Source of the DNA: Priapulus caudatus
Lineage: Eukaryota; Priapulida; Priapulimorpha; Priapulimorphida; Priapulidae
Assembly: GCF_000485595.1 (NCBI RefSeq)
Contig: NW_014577267.1
Coordinates: 215,344-266,996, forward strand
DNA: 51,653 bases
Direction of reading: 5' to 3'
Positions within the stretch are counted from its first letter, which is position 1, and each line of letters begins with the position of its first letter. A program made the position numbers and the translations under genes. The notes under the pieces are model-generated. The model did not search any database and was not told the DNA's origin. It saw only the letters and a program-made list of their open reading frames with translations. Shown piece by piece: positions 41,901-51,275 of the stretch.

Positions 41901-44900
41901 GAGGAACGGCAAGCGAACATGCCGTCGTTCACGACACCGGCGCTTGCGCAGTTCGCCTACCAAAAGGAGTTAAACTTCTTGTACTATCTGCGACACGGCC
42001 GCCCGTCCTTTGCAGCCGTGTCTTTTCTCACGCAGGACAGCGGTGTTCTCAGCGGGAGAGGGCCGAGCAAGGCGGGCACGCGGCTCGTCTGCCGCAAGGC
42101 CTACACGCTGGCGACGAGGAACTTCAACCGGCGCACGATCACCGCCGCCTGCGCCGCGTTCTTCGAGTTTCTGCGCGAGGACAGCTCCCGGCTTCGCATT
42201 GACGTTCATGCGGCGACGCTCATCCTCGCCCACAGCCTCGCCGTCGCTGCGCCGACGACAGCCGAAGTCCACAGCGCCAACGAGCGTGCGTGCGCCGTCG
42301 CCACGCCGACAACGTCCGAAGTCCGCAGCGCCAACGAGCATGCGTGCGCCGTTGCCGCGCCGACGAAGGCCGAAGTCCGCAGCGCCAACGAGCGCGCGTG
42401 CGTCGGAGAGATCGGCCGCCTGCTCTTCGCGCTTTCCCGCGGGGACCGCGACGCGGGCGACGCCCTGCAGGCGCGTCTCGGCGCAGCGACGGCGCGTTAC
42501 ATCGAGGAGCGGCGTCTCGGCGAGACGTCGATGGAGGCCCTCGAGGCGTGGTGGCCGGCTGCTCTGTTCGCGCAGGCTCACGATCTGCCGCTGCCGCCCG
42601 ACTTCCTTCACGCGTGTGCCGAGCGCAACCACTGGTTTGGATTCTTCGTCGGAGCCGAGTTGCACCGGTATCCGCGGCGATCGCTCGACACCGCCGCCGC
42701 GCGATTCCACGACCCCCATCTCCGCGAGCACGTGCAGTGCGCAGTGCGGCATGCACGTGGAGGCGCCTCCGAGCGGCGGCGGCGGCGTGAGGGTCGTGAC
42801 CTTCCAGAGGAAGAAGGCGAAGGGGGCGGCATGTCGACAGAAACGCGCGACGCGGGATCCGTGATCGAGCACGACGTCATCGCAATCGTTCTTTCCGCGC
42901 AGCGGAGCAGCGGCGGCGAGGCGCGGCGCACCCTGGTGGAGAAAGCGTACGCAACGCGCAGCGCAGCCGTCGCGCTGCTAGCCAGCTGTTTCGGCGATGA
43001 CGACGGGCGGGAGACTGACTTAGACTGCCTCTGCGTGTGGCTACTGTGTCACCTCCCTGCAAGTTACTGGCGGCAAGCGACCGCGCACATTAGCGATGGG
43101 GAGACGCACGCCTGGTGTCTTGGTGACCTCTCTGTGATCATGGCCGCTGCCGTGGAGTCGGGCAACCTGAAGGACCTCGCTCTCGCCTTTGCGATCTTCC
43201 AGAACGATTCCCCCATGTTGCCGTTGCTGCGTTTCCTCGTGGCTTTCGCAGAGAGTGAGGATGATGGCGATTCGACTAAACACATCCACGCCTTCAAGCA
43301 GGCGTTCGCGAAGTTCTGCCGCGAGCCGAGATCGGCGTGGGCAGACTGCGCTGGCGATCGCCTCTGGTTCGAGTCGATCGCCGTCGATCTTCTCAAGACG
43401 TTTCTGATCGGGGCGTCGTCGGGTAGATGGCGGGTCTCGCGGCTGCTCCGCTGCGTCGTCGACAATGACCTGACCGCGGGGTTCTCGTCACCGTCGGACG
43501 CCGACTTCCCGCGCGCGCTCCGAGTCGTTGCCGCGGCGACGGCCGCCGACGTCGACGTAGCCGTGAGCACCCTCTTGCGCGGCGAGCCGGCGTTCGGGCG
43601 CGAGTGCGCACGCGCGCTCGCGTGCATGCTGGGTCGGCACGCGTTTGCGGACGCGCGGCGCTTCGCGGAAGCCGCAGGGATTCCGTCGGAGCCGATCGTC
43701 ATCGGTGAAGCCACTCACTACCTCGCCGCCGTGCAGGCTCTGCCGGTGTGGCAGGACGTCGCCGCGAGGCACGCCTACTGGCGCAGCTGCAGTCGCTCGT
43801 TCGCGCAGAGTTCGCTGCCGGCCGCCACCGCCGCCGCGTTCTTCCAGGAGCACGCGGCGCGCTGCGGCGATGGCGGGTGCGATCGCGTGCAGCTGCTGCA
43901 GCTCACGCTGCACTGGCTAGGCGAGGAGGACCAGCGCGTGAACGCCTACCACACCGAAGAGCTCGTCTACTCGCAGTGGCTCGCGTTCATCCGACTCACA
44001 GTGAAGCGGCTGGCGGGCGAGGACGCGAGCGAGCGTCCGAACGTGGAGGACGTCGCGGCGAGGGGGAGCCACGCGCGCCGCGACATGGTGCTGACGCGGG
44101 AGCGAGCGTTCGCGGGGCTTCACGAGCGCGGCTGGCCGCAGCGCGAGATGCTCACGCTGCGGGAGCGCGACGCACTCGACGACGTCGTCGGCGCACTGCT
44201 CGACCGCTTCCTCGTGCGCGACGCCTGCCAGGTGGCGCTGCGGTTCCGCCACAACAGCGGCGACCTCGCCGTCGTGCGAACCTGCATGGAGCTCGCCGAG
44301 GGCGTCACCATGCCGACGGAGGCGATGCTCGGCGTTGCCGCGGAGACGCCGCGCAGCATGACGCGCGACGCCAGCTTCTCGAATCTGCTTCCGCTGCCGG
44401 TTGTCGACGCCGACATTCTCTCGGCGATGAAGACGCTCACGCGCCGCGCCCGCCACGGCCGCCGCTGCTGCCGCCGCGTCATCACCTGCTACCAGGTGGC
44501 GTCGGTGCTCGGCCGCGGCTACGAGTCGGTGATGGCGGCGCCGTACTTCGACGTGCTTCGCGAGCTGCTGCTGACGGAGGACTCCGCCTACTTTGCGCTC
44601 GCGAAGGATTTCGTGCGCGGCGGCGGCGTCGACGACGCCGAGATGTCCGCGTTCCTCGCCGACGCCGTCATCTCGTCGCTGAAGATCTACGTCGGCTTCG
44701 GCGGCAGCGTCACATCGGAGATCTCGCCGCGCAGCAGCAGCGAGCTGCTCTTCAACCCATCGGACACGTCAGACAGCTTCTGCCGGCTCGCGTGTCTCTG
44801 CGGCGACACGTCGCGGCTCGGAAATCTCCTCCTGGAGGCGGCGGCAGCGCTGGCGCGCAGCGACGCGGCGGGCCGCGCCGCCATGTCGATGCGCGTCGAA

Positions 44901-45854
44901 CTTCTCATCCGCGCGCACGACTGCTACACGGCATGCTGCCACACGGAGGGCATCTCGCGCGTTCTCGCCGCGGCACGCGCCGCAGCCTCCGCCCTCGCCG
45001 CCGCGGACGAGCACGCGCTAACGACCCGGCTGCTGACGGGCGTCGCGCGCTACGGCGAGATGACGTACGTCTTCGACGAGCTGCAGCGCCAGCAGCAGCT
45101 CATCCTGCTGCTGCGCAAAGGCGTCGACAAGGACCCGCGCCTCAAGGTGGCGCTACTCGACCACCTCGAGCGGCGGCGGCCGCGCGATCGCGAGACGTAC
45201 ACGATGGTGGCGCTGCACTTTGCGATGCACCGCGAGATCGCCGAGATGCTCGAGGAGGCTGCGTACGCGGAGCTCGAGCGGTACGCGGCGCGGCGCGACG
45301 CCGACGACGACCGGCGCCACCTGCAGGACATCGTGCAGTACTTCGTCGACGCGGCGCAGAGCTACGCGAAGGAGGCATGCCTGCGTCACGCGACTGCTTG
45401 CTGGCACATGGCGCGCGTCGTCGCGCTGCAGGCGCGGCTGCTTCCGTCGCGCGTTGCCGTCGTCTGCCTCGCATCGCCAAACGACTTCATCCAGACGCAC
45501 CCAATACTCAGCGAGGCGGTCGTCGTCGCGAACGCGTATGACTGCGTCGCCGACTGGACCGGCGCCCTCTATCACAACGCGGTCGTCGCCGGAAACGCGT
45601 GCTACGTCGACGACATGCGCGCGGCGCGCATGCTCACACCGGCGCTCGTCAGCGGCGTCTGCCAGCGCTACCTGGTGGAGAAATCGAAGACGGCAGCGAT
45701 GGCGGCGCACGTGAAGCGCCTCCTGGAGGAGTGCTGCGGTGACCCGCTGGTGAAGCACAGGTTGGCCAGTGAGCTCGGTTTCACGGACGTGTGCGCCGAC
45801 CTACTGGCCAGCAGTGCTGGACCCTACCTCAAGGATCGCATCGGCACCAGCTGA
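38826..45854 (+). CDS. SPG11: Spatacsin gene (N-terminally short; internal frame break in repeat array)
   Basis: Spatacsin works with spastizin and AP-5 on late endosomes/lysosomes in lysosome reformation. Exons 38826-38949 and 39233-45854 match the human protein from about residue 430 onward. Landmarks: VGLKHWQLDTIEFFLKSKEN in exon 1; LLTNMGFD; DLSVIMAA; FNPSDTSDSF; and the C-terminal domain with LLTGVARYGEMTYVFDELQ, AQSYAKEACLRHA and VVVANAYDCVADW. It ends CLKDML-like (YLKDRIGTS). The human N-terminal roughly 430 residues are not found in this window. The large exon is GC-rich. The frame shifts by one base within the 27-bp array between about 40491 and 40875, where units look scrambled, so the break may be an assembly error. 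If frame were kept the product would be about 2,240 residues. Confidence 0.93.
39233..40491 (+). CDS. SPG11: SPG11 large exon, part before frame break
   Basis: Acceptor TTTATTTTTCAG; AG completes a glutamate codon, then LNGMGPDKNISIETGEELRE. It aligns with the human segment containing AEQLLNLTLSFLNN-like (FANRLLSLSLNFLNKLMQ) and the WW/LLL-rich stretch up to ATRQKVLAERRLETASD, where the array begins. It reads to TGA at 40489-40491 inside the array, which is likely not the real end. Confidence 0.88.
40218..41086 (+). repeat. 27-bp coding minisatellite in SPG11 (GSLKETASD repeats)
   Basis: About 32 units of 27 bp encode the nonapeptide GSLKETASD and variants (DRS, DHS, SGGS). The two ends (about 40218-40480 and 40860-41086) are regular and in frame. 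The middle (about 40480-40860) is full of one- and two-base insertions or losses that shift frame. It is inserted at a poorly conserved linker between two conserved helical regions. Confidence 0.92.
40875..45854 (+). CDS. SPG11: SPG11 large exon, part after frame break
   Basis: Open from inside the array to TGA at 45852-45854 (about 1,660 residues). After the last repeat the protein resumes at SDDVLWDYLLAHGDWPRLRS, which aligns directly with the human EALWRYLTARHDWLNIILWI. The C-terminal spatacsin domain is about the last 280 residues. There is no intron in about 5 kb, whereas human SPG11 has about 40 exons. The ATG at its left edge is only a repeat-internal methionine. Confidence 0.92.
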   Translation: MKETASDGSVKETASAGSLKETASDRSVKETASDGSLKETASDGSLKETASDGSLKETARDDSLKETISDDVLWDYLLAHGDWPRLRSWIERGAGVTSSMADRLDDGDAGTDLLRERARDCLAARGRFSAGERRSFGLVLHRLVGARRLMADDSPHDAVFRRAFVEFCVAEILPHILYGYASRFALRERSPCFAARDLPDWVRMMLKFQHVEDFEKISAGEASCEAVSEASRANMKMLLGIDACHLRLMTEHGRPLLVLADLLYSSDNVCERLRGNLKEEETIRAALADYPKLLDVIFSNVPPDGSTSPDMTMYQLLQENCPFDVSRLFSWQGSNALRSQDDEERQANMPSFTTPALAQFAYQKELNFLYYLRHGRPSFAAVSFLTQDSGVLSGRGPSKAGTRLVCRKAYTLATRNFNRRTITAACAAFFEFLREDSSRLRIDVHAATLILAHSLAVAAPTTAEVHSANERACAVATPTTSEVRSANEHACAVAAPTKAEVRSANERACVGEIGRLLFALSRGDRDAGDALQARLGAATARYIEERRLGETSMEALEAWWPAALFAQAHDLPLPPDFLHACAERNHWFGFFVGAELHRYPRRSLDTAAARFHDPHLREHVQCAVRHARGGASERRRRREGRDLPEEEGEGGGMSTETRDAGSVIEHDVIAIVLSAQRSSGGEARRTLVEKAYATRSAAVALLASCFGDDDGRETDLDCLCVWLLCHLPASYWRQATAHISDGETHAWCLGDLSVIMAAAVESGNLKDLALAFAIFQNDSPMLPLLRFLVAFAESEDDGDSTKHIHAFKQAFAKFCREPRSAWADCAGDRLWFESIAVDLLKTFLIGASSGRWRVSRLLRCVVDNDLTAGFSSPSDADFPRALRVVAAATAADVDVAVSTLLRGEPAFGRECARALACMLGRHAFADARRFAEAAGIPSEPIVIGEATHYLAAVQALPVWQDVAARHAYWRSCSRSFAQSSLPAATAAAFFQEHAARCGDGGCDRVQLLQLTLHWLGEEDQRVNAYHTEELVYSQWLAFIRLTVKRLAGEDASERPNVEDVAARGSHARRDMVLTRERAFAGLHERGWPQREMLTLRERDALDDVVGALLDRFLVRDACQVALRFRHNSGDLAVVRTCMELAEGVTMPTEAMLGVAAETPRSMTRDASFSNLLPLPVVDADILSAMKTLTRRARHGRRCCRRVITCYQVASVLGRGYESVMAAPYFDVLRELLLTEDSAYFALAKDFVRGGGVDDAEMSAFLADAVISSLKIYVGFGGSVTSEISPRSSSELLFNPSDTSDSFCRLACLCGDTSRLGNLLLEAAAALARSDAAGRAAMSMRVELLIRAHDCYTACCHTEGISRVLAAARAAASALAAADEHALTTRLLTGVARYGEMTYVFDELQRQQQLILLLRKGVDKDPRLKVALLDHLERRRPRDRETYTMVALHFAMHREIAEMLEEAAYAELERYAARRDADDDRRHLQDIVQYFVDAAQSYAKEACLRHATACWHMARVVALQARLLPSRVAVVCLASPNDFIQTHPILSEAVVVANAYDCVADWTGALYHNAVVAGNACYVDDMRAARMLTPALVSGVCQRYLVEKSKTAAMAAHVKRLLEECCGDPLVKHRLASELGFTDVCADLLASSAGPYLKDRIGTS
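42240..42401 (+). repeat. 54-bp coding repeat, three copies, in SPG11
   Basis: Exactly 162 bp, three in-frame 18-residue units of the type AVAAPTTAEVHSANERAC. 54 is twice the 27-bp period of the larger array. Human spatacsin has no counterpart of this segment; it lies in a linker between helical repeats. Confidence 0.9.
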
Positions 45855-46065
45855 CCTGCCACGAGAGGGCGCTGATTGTGCCGGCCTGCCACAAGAGGGC
45901 ACTGATCGTACCGACCCACCACAAGAGGGCGCTGATCGTACCAACCCACCACAAGAGGGCGCTGATTGTGACAATTTGACAGGAGAGCGTGCTAATTATT
46001 TCGACCTTCAATACGAGGGAGTCGATTACATCAGTGCCAGCTGCCCCATCACGAGAGGGCACTAG
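45855..46065. repeat. 30-bp minisatellite with CTCF-like motifs, directly after SPG11 stop
   Basis: Seven units, the first four at exactly 30-bp spacing. CCACGAGAGGGCGCTG is at 45859, CCACAAGAGGGCACTG at 45889, and CCACAAGAGGGCGCTG at 45919 and 45949. Degenerate units follow near 45979 and 46009, and a good one near 46048. The core matches the CTCF consensus CCASYAGRKGGCRS at 13 of 14 positions in the best copies. It starts 5 bp after the TGA. Confidence 0.85.
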
Positions 46066-46139
46066 CCATAGGGGCTTGATGAGGGAGAGCGAGGGAGGAA
46101 AGAGGTCGAGAGAGAAAACTATGATAGATATAGAGAGAT

Positions 46140-46140
46140 A

Positions 46141-46182
<42 letters not shown>

Positions 46183-46330
46183 GAGGGAGAGAGAGAAATA
46201 AGAGAGAGAGCAGAGAGAGCCAGACGGAGGGAGAGAGAGAAACGAGGAGAGAGAGAGGGAGGGAAGAGAGAAATAGAGAGGGAAGAGGAGGAATAGAGAG
46301 GAAGAGATGAGAGGGAGGTGGTGTGTAGGA
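46140..46330. repeat. GA-rich tract in SPG11 3' region
   Basis: (GA)n with GGGA interruptions, similar to the purine tract upstream of the gene. The frames across it are low complexity. Confidence 0.85.
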
Positions 46331-46377
46331 GAAGAAGATGAATGCAGGATGTACTTGAAATACAGCAACATTATTAT

Positions 46378-46383
46378 AATAAA
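46378..46383 (+). terminator. Candidate poly(A) signal of SPG11
   Basis: AATAAA in TATAATAAAAAAAAC, about 525 bp after the stop and just past the GA tract. Support is positional only. Confidence 0.45.
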
Positions 46384-46439
46384 AAAAACACTAATCATAA
46401 ATAGAAAAAAGGAGAGCAAAGCACTAAGATTCATTATGA

Positions 46440-47294
46440 AACGTTATTCTTATAAAGTCTTGTTATTTTTATGAATAGCTAAGCGTATACCTATATTAAA
46501 TTATTGTGAATTACAACATCTTTAGTTGCGTGATGATTTTTGTGCTCAATTATATATGCAAACGTACTAAAACGTTGCATTAACTTCTCTTACTATTCAC
46601 GGCAGTTTTCTCAATGGTAGCGACAAAGGGACCGGCTGCTGCCCATAGTTTGTAGAAAGAAAAAACGTAACGTAAATAACCCTATATGTGCGTAAATCGT
46701 TAATGATCATTATTATTCGTGTATTAATTTTGAAAGTCTCGTCTCTAAGAGCCACGATCGCCTCAACGTAGTCATGAAATTGATGTCTAGCGCTAGAAAC
46801 TTGAACAGGCCGTAGCCCGAAATGTGTTCAATGAACTGACCGAAGTTTGAACCACAGCTGGGGAGCGATACCTTAGAATTAGACTGTAAAACTAATTCAT
46901 TGAATTACCTCTGTCTAATTTGCAATGCTGTCAAGTTTGAATCGAAGAAATATATTGAATGAATTTTAATTAGCTAGTTAGTTACCTACTTTGAATGATG
47001 TAATGAACAGAAAAAACTAAGAAATTACATTTATCTACACGCCTTTGACGGCTTAACATGTAGACCTTTGACCTATTTCTTAAAGTGAGGTCTACTGATG
47101 GAATTTATCGATATAAAGCTATTGCATAGGAGATCTCCACTCCCATTATTAAATGCATAATTTTTGCAAAATATTGCTCGTAAGCATATTGTATATTAGC
47201 GCACGCACGATCACGATTCAGCGCTACGCCGGACGGCACTGAGGAAAATGCATAATAAGCTGCTGACAGAGAGATGAGAGCAGAGATAAGGTGG
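46440..47294. other. Non-coding intergenic sequence
   Basis: AT-rich, with no supported gene. Fragments such as AAATGCATAATTTTTGCAAAA near 47152 belong to the dispersed repeat family that fills the right end. Confidence 0.5.
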
Positions 47295-49128
47295 TTAAAG
47301 TAATCGTCTATTTGCTGAAATGTTACTTCATATAAAGTATATTGCTAAAATACATTCCTCTAATTGTTAAATGCATTAATTTTTGCAAAATAGTTCTTCT
47401 CGCGGAGATATTGCGCTGCGGCAGAGCACCGTTTCAAGGCCGCTGCATGAGCGCATTGAAAAAAAACTGCATAATATACGAAAGCTGAGACGGAAGTGGT
47501 TCGAGACTTGAAAAAAGCGGCAGGCAAGATTTAGTTCAGGAGCCGGTTAAAAGGAAGAAGGAGCCTGCAGGCTAGATGGGACAAAGAAAGGGAAGAGGAG
47601 GGGATTGGCAGCAGGGCCCCCACCAGGAGCAGCGTTCGCCACTGACTGGCCGGAGCGCTCGCCGCTGGATGTCGGTGGGAACCGCAGCGCCACTGGCAGG
47701 CGTCGCGCACGGATGGGAAGCGCGTCGGAGCGAGTGCTCGAGCTTGGAGCGTCCGTCGTGTGCCGTCGCCGCTCCGCAGCCGTTGCAGCATCTCGCCGCT
47801 GCGGCCAGACCAATCGGGCCTCGCTCCTGTGGGAAAGCCCCACACCGCCGAACGCCGGGATGAGGCTCGCTCGCAGCGGATTTTGCCACCATGTCCCAGC
47901 TAGCACCCAGTGTCTAGCGCTGGCGATCTGCGCCTACGAGTATATCACACGCAGTCAACTGGAATAACAATGGTATTACGCTAGGAAATCTCTCTGCTTA
48001 GTGATACCCACTAAGCCTAACGTCTCGCCCCTCAGCCGCGACTTCTTGCACTCAGTATTCTTCTTCCTGGAACGATATGTTCCGCTGCATGCGCGAGCAG
48101 CACCGTTTTAGCGGCGTCCCTCGCTCTCGGCCCAGTTACGGACTCCTCTGAAGGTGGCACAACCGCCCTGATGTTTCCAATGATTAGCCTTTTGCCTGAC
48201 TGAATGGAGGGACAGAGTGAGTTTTGAGACTATAAAAGCGCAGAAGACCCACTGCGAGTAGACGACCTCTGGGCAGCGGAAAGCATAGGGGCCTGGGACT
48301 ATCCGGAGAAAAAGACAGGAGCTGCAGCGAACGACAATTAGCGCAACGAGACGGGCGGGAGCGGCGCGAATAGGATTTTGCACCCTGCAGGCGTAGGCGC
48401 TCTGCCTAATTATGAATACGCCGCGTATACTGATAACAATTAATACAGAAATCGATGCTGAGCATACCCCTTAACCATATTCAATCTATCAATCAGTCAC
48501 AAAATATAAACTCTGTTAGCTGAGATATGCGCGATGCGCTAACACCACTAACGTAGCCTAGATGATGCACTGGCTTTATAGGCAGCGGGGTTTCTTACGG
48601 TGCGATTGCAAGGTCTTGACGTCCTATTCTTAAACTGGATATCTGCACTAACTGAAATTTTATCATGCTACAGAACTATTTAGACTAGAATACCTGTCGC
48701 TCTGCTTTTAGAATGCATGTAGTTTTTCGCGAACAGAACTTAATATTCTCGGTTTTCGAACGCTGAGCATATTGCGCGCATCGCCTCCCTATCGCCTAGC
48801 CCGTCTCAGCACCGTTTCAGGCGTGCCAGTACGGACTGGAAGGCAACTGTATAATCATCAGGAGTAGCATAATAGGAATTTCCCATTAATATGTATACAG
48901 GATACACGCCACGCGTCCGGCGTGCATCAGTGTAAATGCAGCGCTGCGCGAGTATCTTTAGACGGCGGCGCCGCACTCGCGCACGGCACACAATTGCGTC
49001 TAAACAGCAGGAATTGCTCCGCCACCTGGATTGGAGGATAAAAATAGACCCCGCCACTTTTACCATTTTTGCGATGCCAAGTCCGATATTAGAGCTAGGC
49101 AATGTCCTGCCAGGAAATCCTCTTTCTT
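47295..49128. repeat. Noisy copy of the right-end repeat block
   Basis: Largely collinear with 49250-50510 but full of extra bases, with an additional GC-rich roughly 300-bp stretch (47600-47900). Shared landmarks include GGCAGGCAAGAT (47519 versus 49460), GGGATTTTGCACC/GGATTTTGCACC and GGCGTGCATCAGTGTAAATG. It ends at the 25-N gap. The error pattern is like 14886-25027. The open frames inside are not genes. Confidence 0.7.
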
Positions 49129-49153
49129 NNNNNNNNNNNNNNNNNNNNNNNNN
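49129..49153. other. Assembly gap (25 N)
   Basis: Twenty-five N join the noisy copy to cleaner sequence. Confidence 0.99.
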
Positions 49154-50344
49154 TAGGATATATTTAGTAACGTTAGTACTAACTTTTGATGTAAAAAAAT
49201 TACAAAAATAAGGTTTTCAACTATAAATTTCAGGAAATTCGTGACGTAGACACTTTAAGTAATGTCTATTTGTGAAATGTTATCATATAAATATATGCTA
49301 AAATACATCCTCTAAATTTTAAATGCATAATTTTTTGCAAAATATTCTTCTCGGGAGATATTGCGCATGCGCGAGCACCGTTTCATGCATGCATGACGGA
49401 TTGAAAAAAACTGCATAATATAGAAAGCTAAGAGAGAGGGGTTGAGACTGAAGAAAAGCGGCAGGCAAGATAGTTGAGGAGCGGTAAAAGAAGAAGGAGG
49501 CTGAGCTATGGACAAGGAAAGGAAGAGGAAGGTCGGTGTGGGATGAGGTACCGTAGGGATTTTGCACCATACAGGCTAGTGCGATCTCCTAATTATAAAC
49601 GCAGGTCTACTGATAACAATGTATTACAGAAATCTGTGCTTAGATACCCACTAACCTAAATGCATAATTCTGTGCAAAATATTCTGGGAAGATATTGCGC
49701 ATGCGCGAGCAGCACCGTTTTAGGCGTGCAGTACGGACTGAAGGCAACTGTATAATATAGCTTGCTGCGAGAGGGAGTGAGTGTTGGGAGACTAAGGAAA
49801 GGCAGCAGGGAAGATAGCTGGGGAGGGAGAAAAAGAAGGAGGCTGAGCGAAAGACAATATTAATGTAGGCAAGGAGACGGGCGGGAGCGGACGAAGTAGG
49901 GATTTTGCACCCTGCAGGCTAAGGCGCTCTGCTAATTATGAACACCGGTATACTGATAACAATTAATTACAGAAATCGATGCTGAGATACCCCCTAACCA
50001 TATTAAATTTATAATCATCACAAAATATAACTCTGTTAGTGAGATATTGCGCATGCGCTAACACACTAACGTAGCTAGATTATGCACTGGCTTGTATAGG
50101 CAGCGGGTATCTTACGTGCAACGTCTTCGTCCTATTTCTTAACTGATATCTACTAATGAAATTTTATCATGTAAAATCTATGCTAGAATACCTCCTCTCT
50201 GTTTTAAATGCATGATTTTCGCAAAATATTAATATTCTCGGGAGATATTGCGCATGCGCGAGCACCGTTTCAGGCGTGCAGTACGGACTGAAGGCAACTG
50301 TATAATATCAGGAGTAGATAATAGGGAATTCCGATAATATTATA
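49154..50344. repeat. Complex repeat block with recurring TGCGCATGCGC units
   Basis: Several imperfect units share AAATGCATAATTTT, GGGAGATATTGCGCATGCG, AGCACCGTTT, CAGTACGGACTGAAGGCAAC and GGGATTTTGCACC. A 12-mer TGCGCATGCGCG/T occurs at 49362, 49696, 50048 and 50249. No coding region. Another partial unit is at 51437-51653. Confidence 0.75.
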
Positions 50345-50919
50345 CAGATAACGCACGGCCCGGCGTGCATCAGTGTAAATGCAGCGCGGCGCGAGGTATC
50401 TTTAGACTGGCGCGCACTGCGCACACATGCGTCTAAACAGAGGATTTGCTCCGACCTGTGATTGGAGGATAAAAATAGACCCCGCCCACTTTTCCATTTT
50501 TGGAGGATAAAAATAGAATTCGTGACGTTTCGTTTCACCGGTAATAGCCGCGCGTGCATATTTGCTAATTAATTAAGACTAATCGCGCTTCACTTCACAA
50601 TCGACTCAAAATTCACAGAGATTAAGGCTAAGACATGTGTCTATAATAGCTATAATTTATAGAAATGTAACTCAAATCGTTCGCTCCATATGATAATTAG
50701 TACACGTTCTTACCGGTCATAGCATAGCGTACGCGGCGGGAGTGGGCGGGGTCTATTTTTATCCTCCAATCACAGGTCGGAGCAATTCCTCTGTTTAGAC
50801 TCATGTCTGCGAATGCGAACGAGCCGCTTGCGGCGAGTGCGCCGTGCGCACCAGTCTAAAGATACCGAGCGCCGCGCTGCATTTACATTGATCGCACAAC
50901 AGGCCAAGTGCGTTATCTG
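50345..50919. repeat. Foldback: inverted arms with 250-bp spacer
   Basis: The left arm 50345-50490 (CAGATAACGCAC to GACCCCGCCCACT) is inverted at 50741-50919 (AGTGGGCGGGGTC to GTGCGTTATCTG). The right arm is imperfect, with an insertion near 50815-50850. No open frame. Confidence 0.8.
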
Positions 50920-50926
50920 TTTTATA

Positions 50927-51275
50927 AAATTGCGACACACACAATTAATTGAAAATAAATAGTAAGTCTAGATCACGAAAATTTATTTCAATTCCGAACG
51001 TCAAAACAAACACATTTACAGTTTAGTAAATTGCTTCACACACAATTAACAGTATGTCTAGATAAACAGTCTAGATAAATAGTCTAGAAAATAAATAGTA
51101 AATGGCATAGTCTAGAAAATTTATTCCAGTCCCGAAAGTCAAAAACAAACACATTTACAGTTGATTAAATTGCGACACACACTATAACAATTTAACAGTA
51201 AGTCTAGATAAACAGTCTAGATAAATAGTCTAGAAAATCAATAGTAAATCTACATCTCGAAAATTTCAGTTTGAT
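50927..51275. repeat. AT-rich satellite, three units of about 100-140 bp
   Basis: Units begin AAATTGCGACACACAC or a variant at about 50927, 51030 and 51168. They contain ACAAACACATTTACAGTT and runs of AGTCTAGATAAA. Spacing between units is uneven, so the repeat is young but rearranged. Confidence 0.75.

Noticed and set aside
41111-45758. Long Arg/Ala-rich frames in other phases and on the minus strand of SPG11
   Set aside because: Shadows of a GC-rich coding exon; none shows a domain, while the main frame aligns with spatacsin to its C-terminus.
47531-47967. GC-rich overlapping frames near 47.7 kb
   Set aside because: They lie in the noisy repeat copy, are open on both strands and have no recognisable domain.
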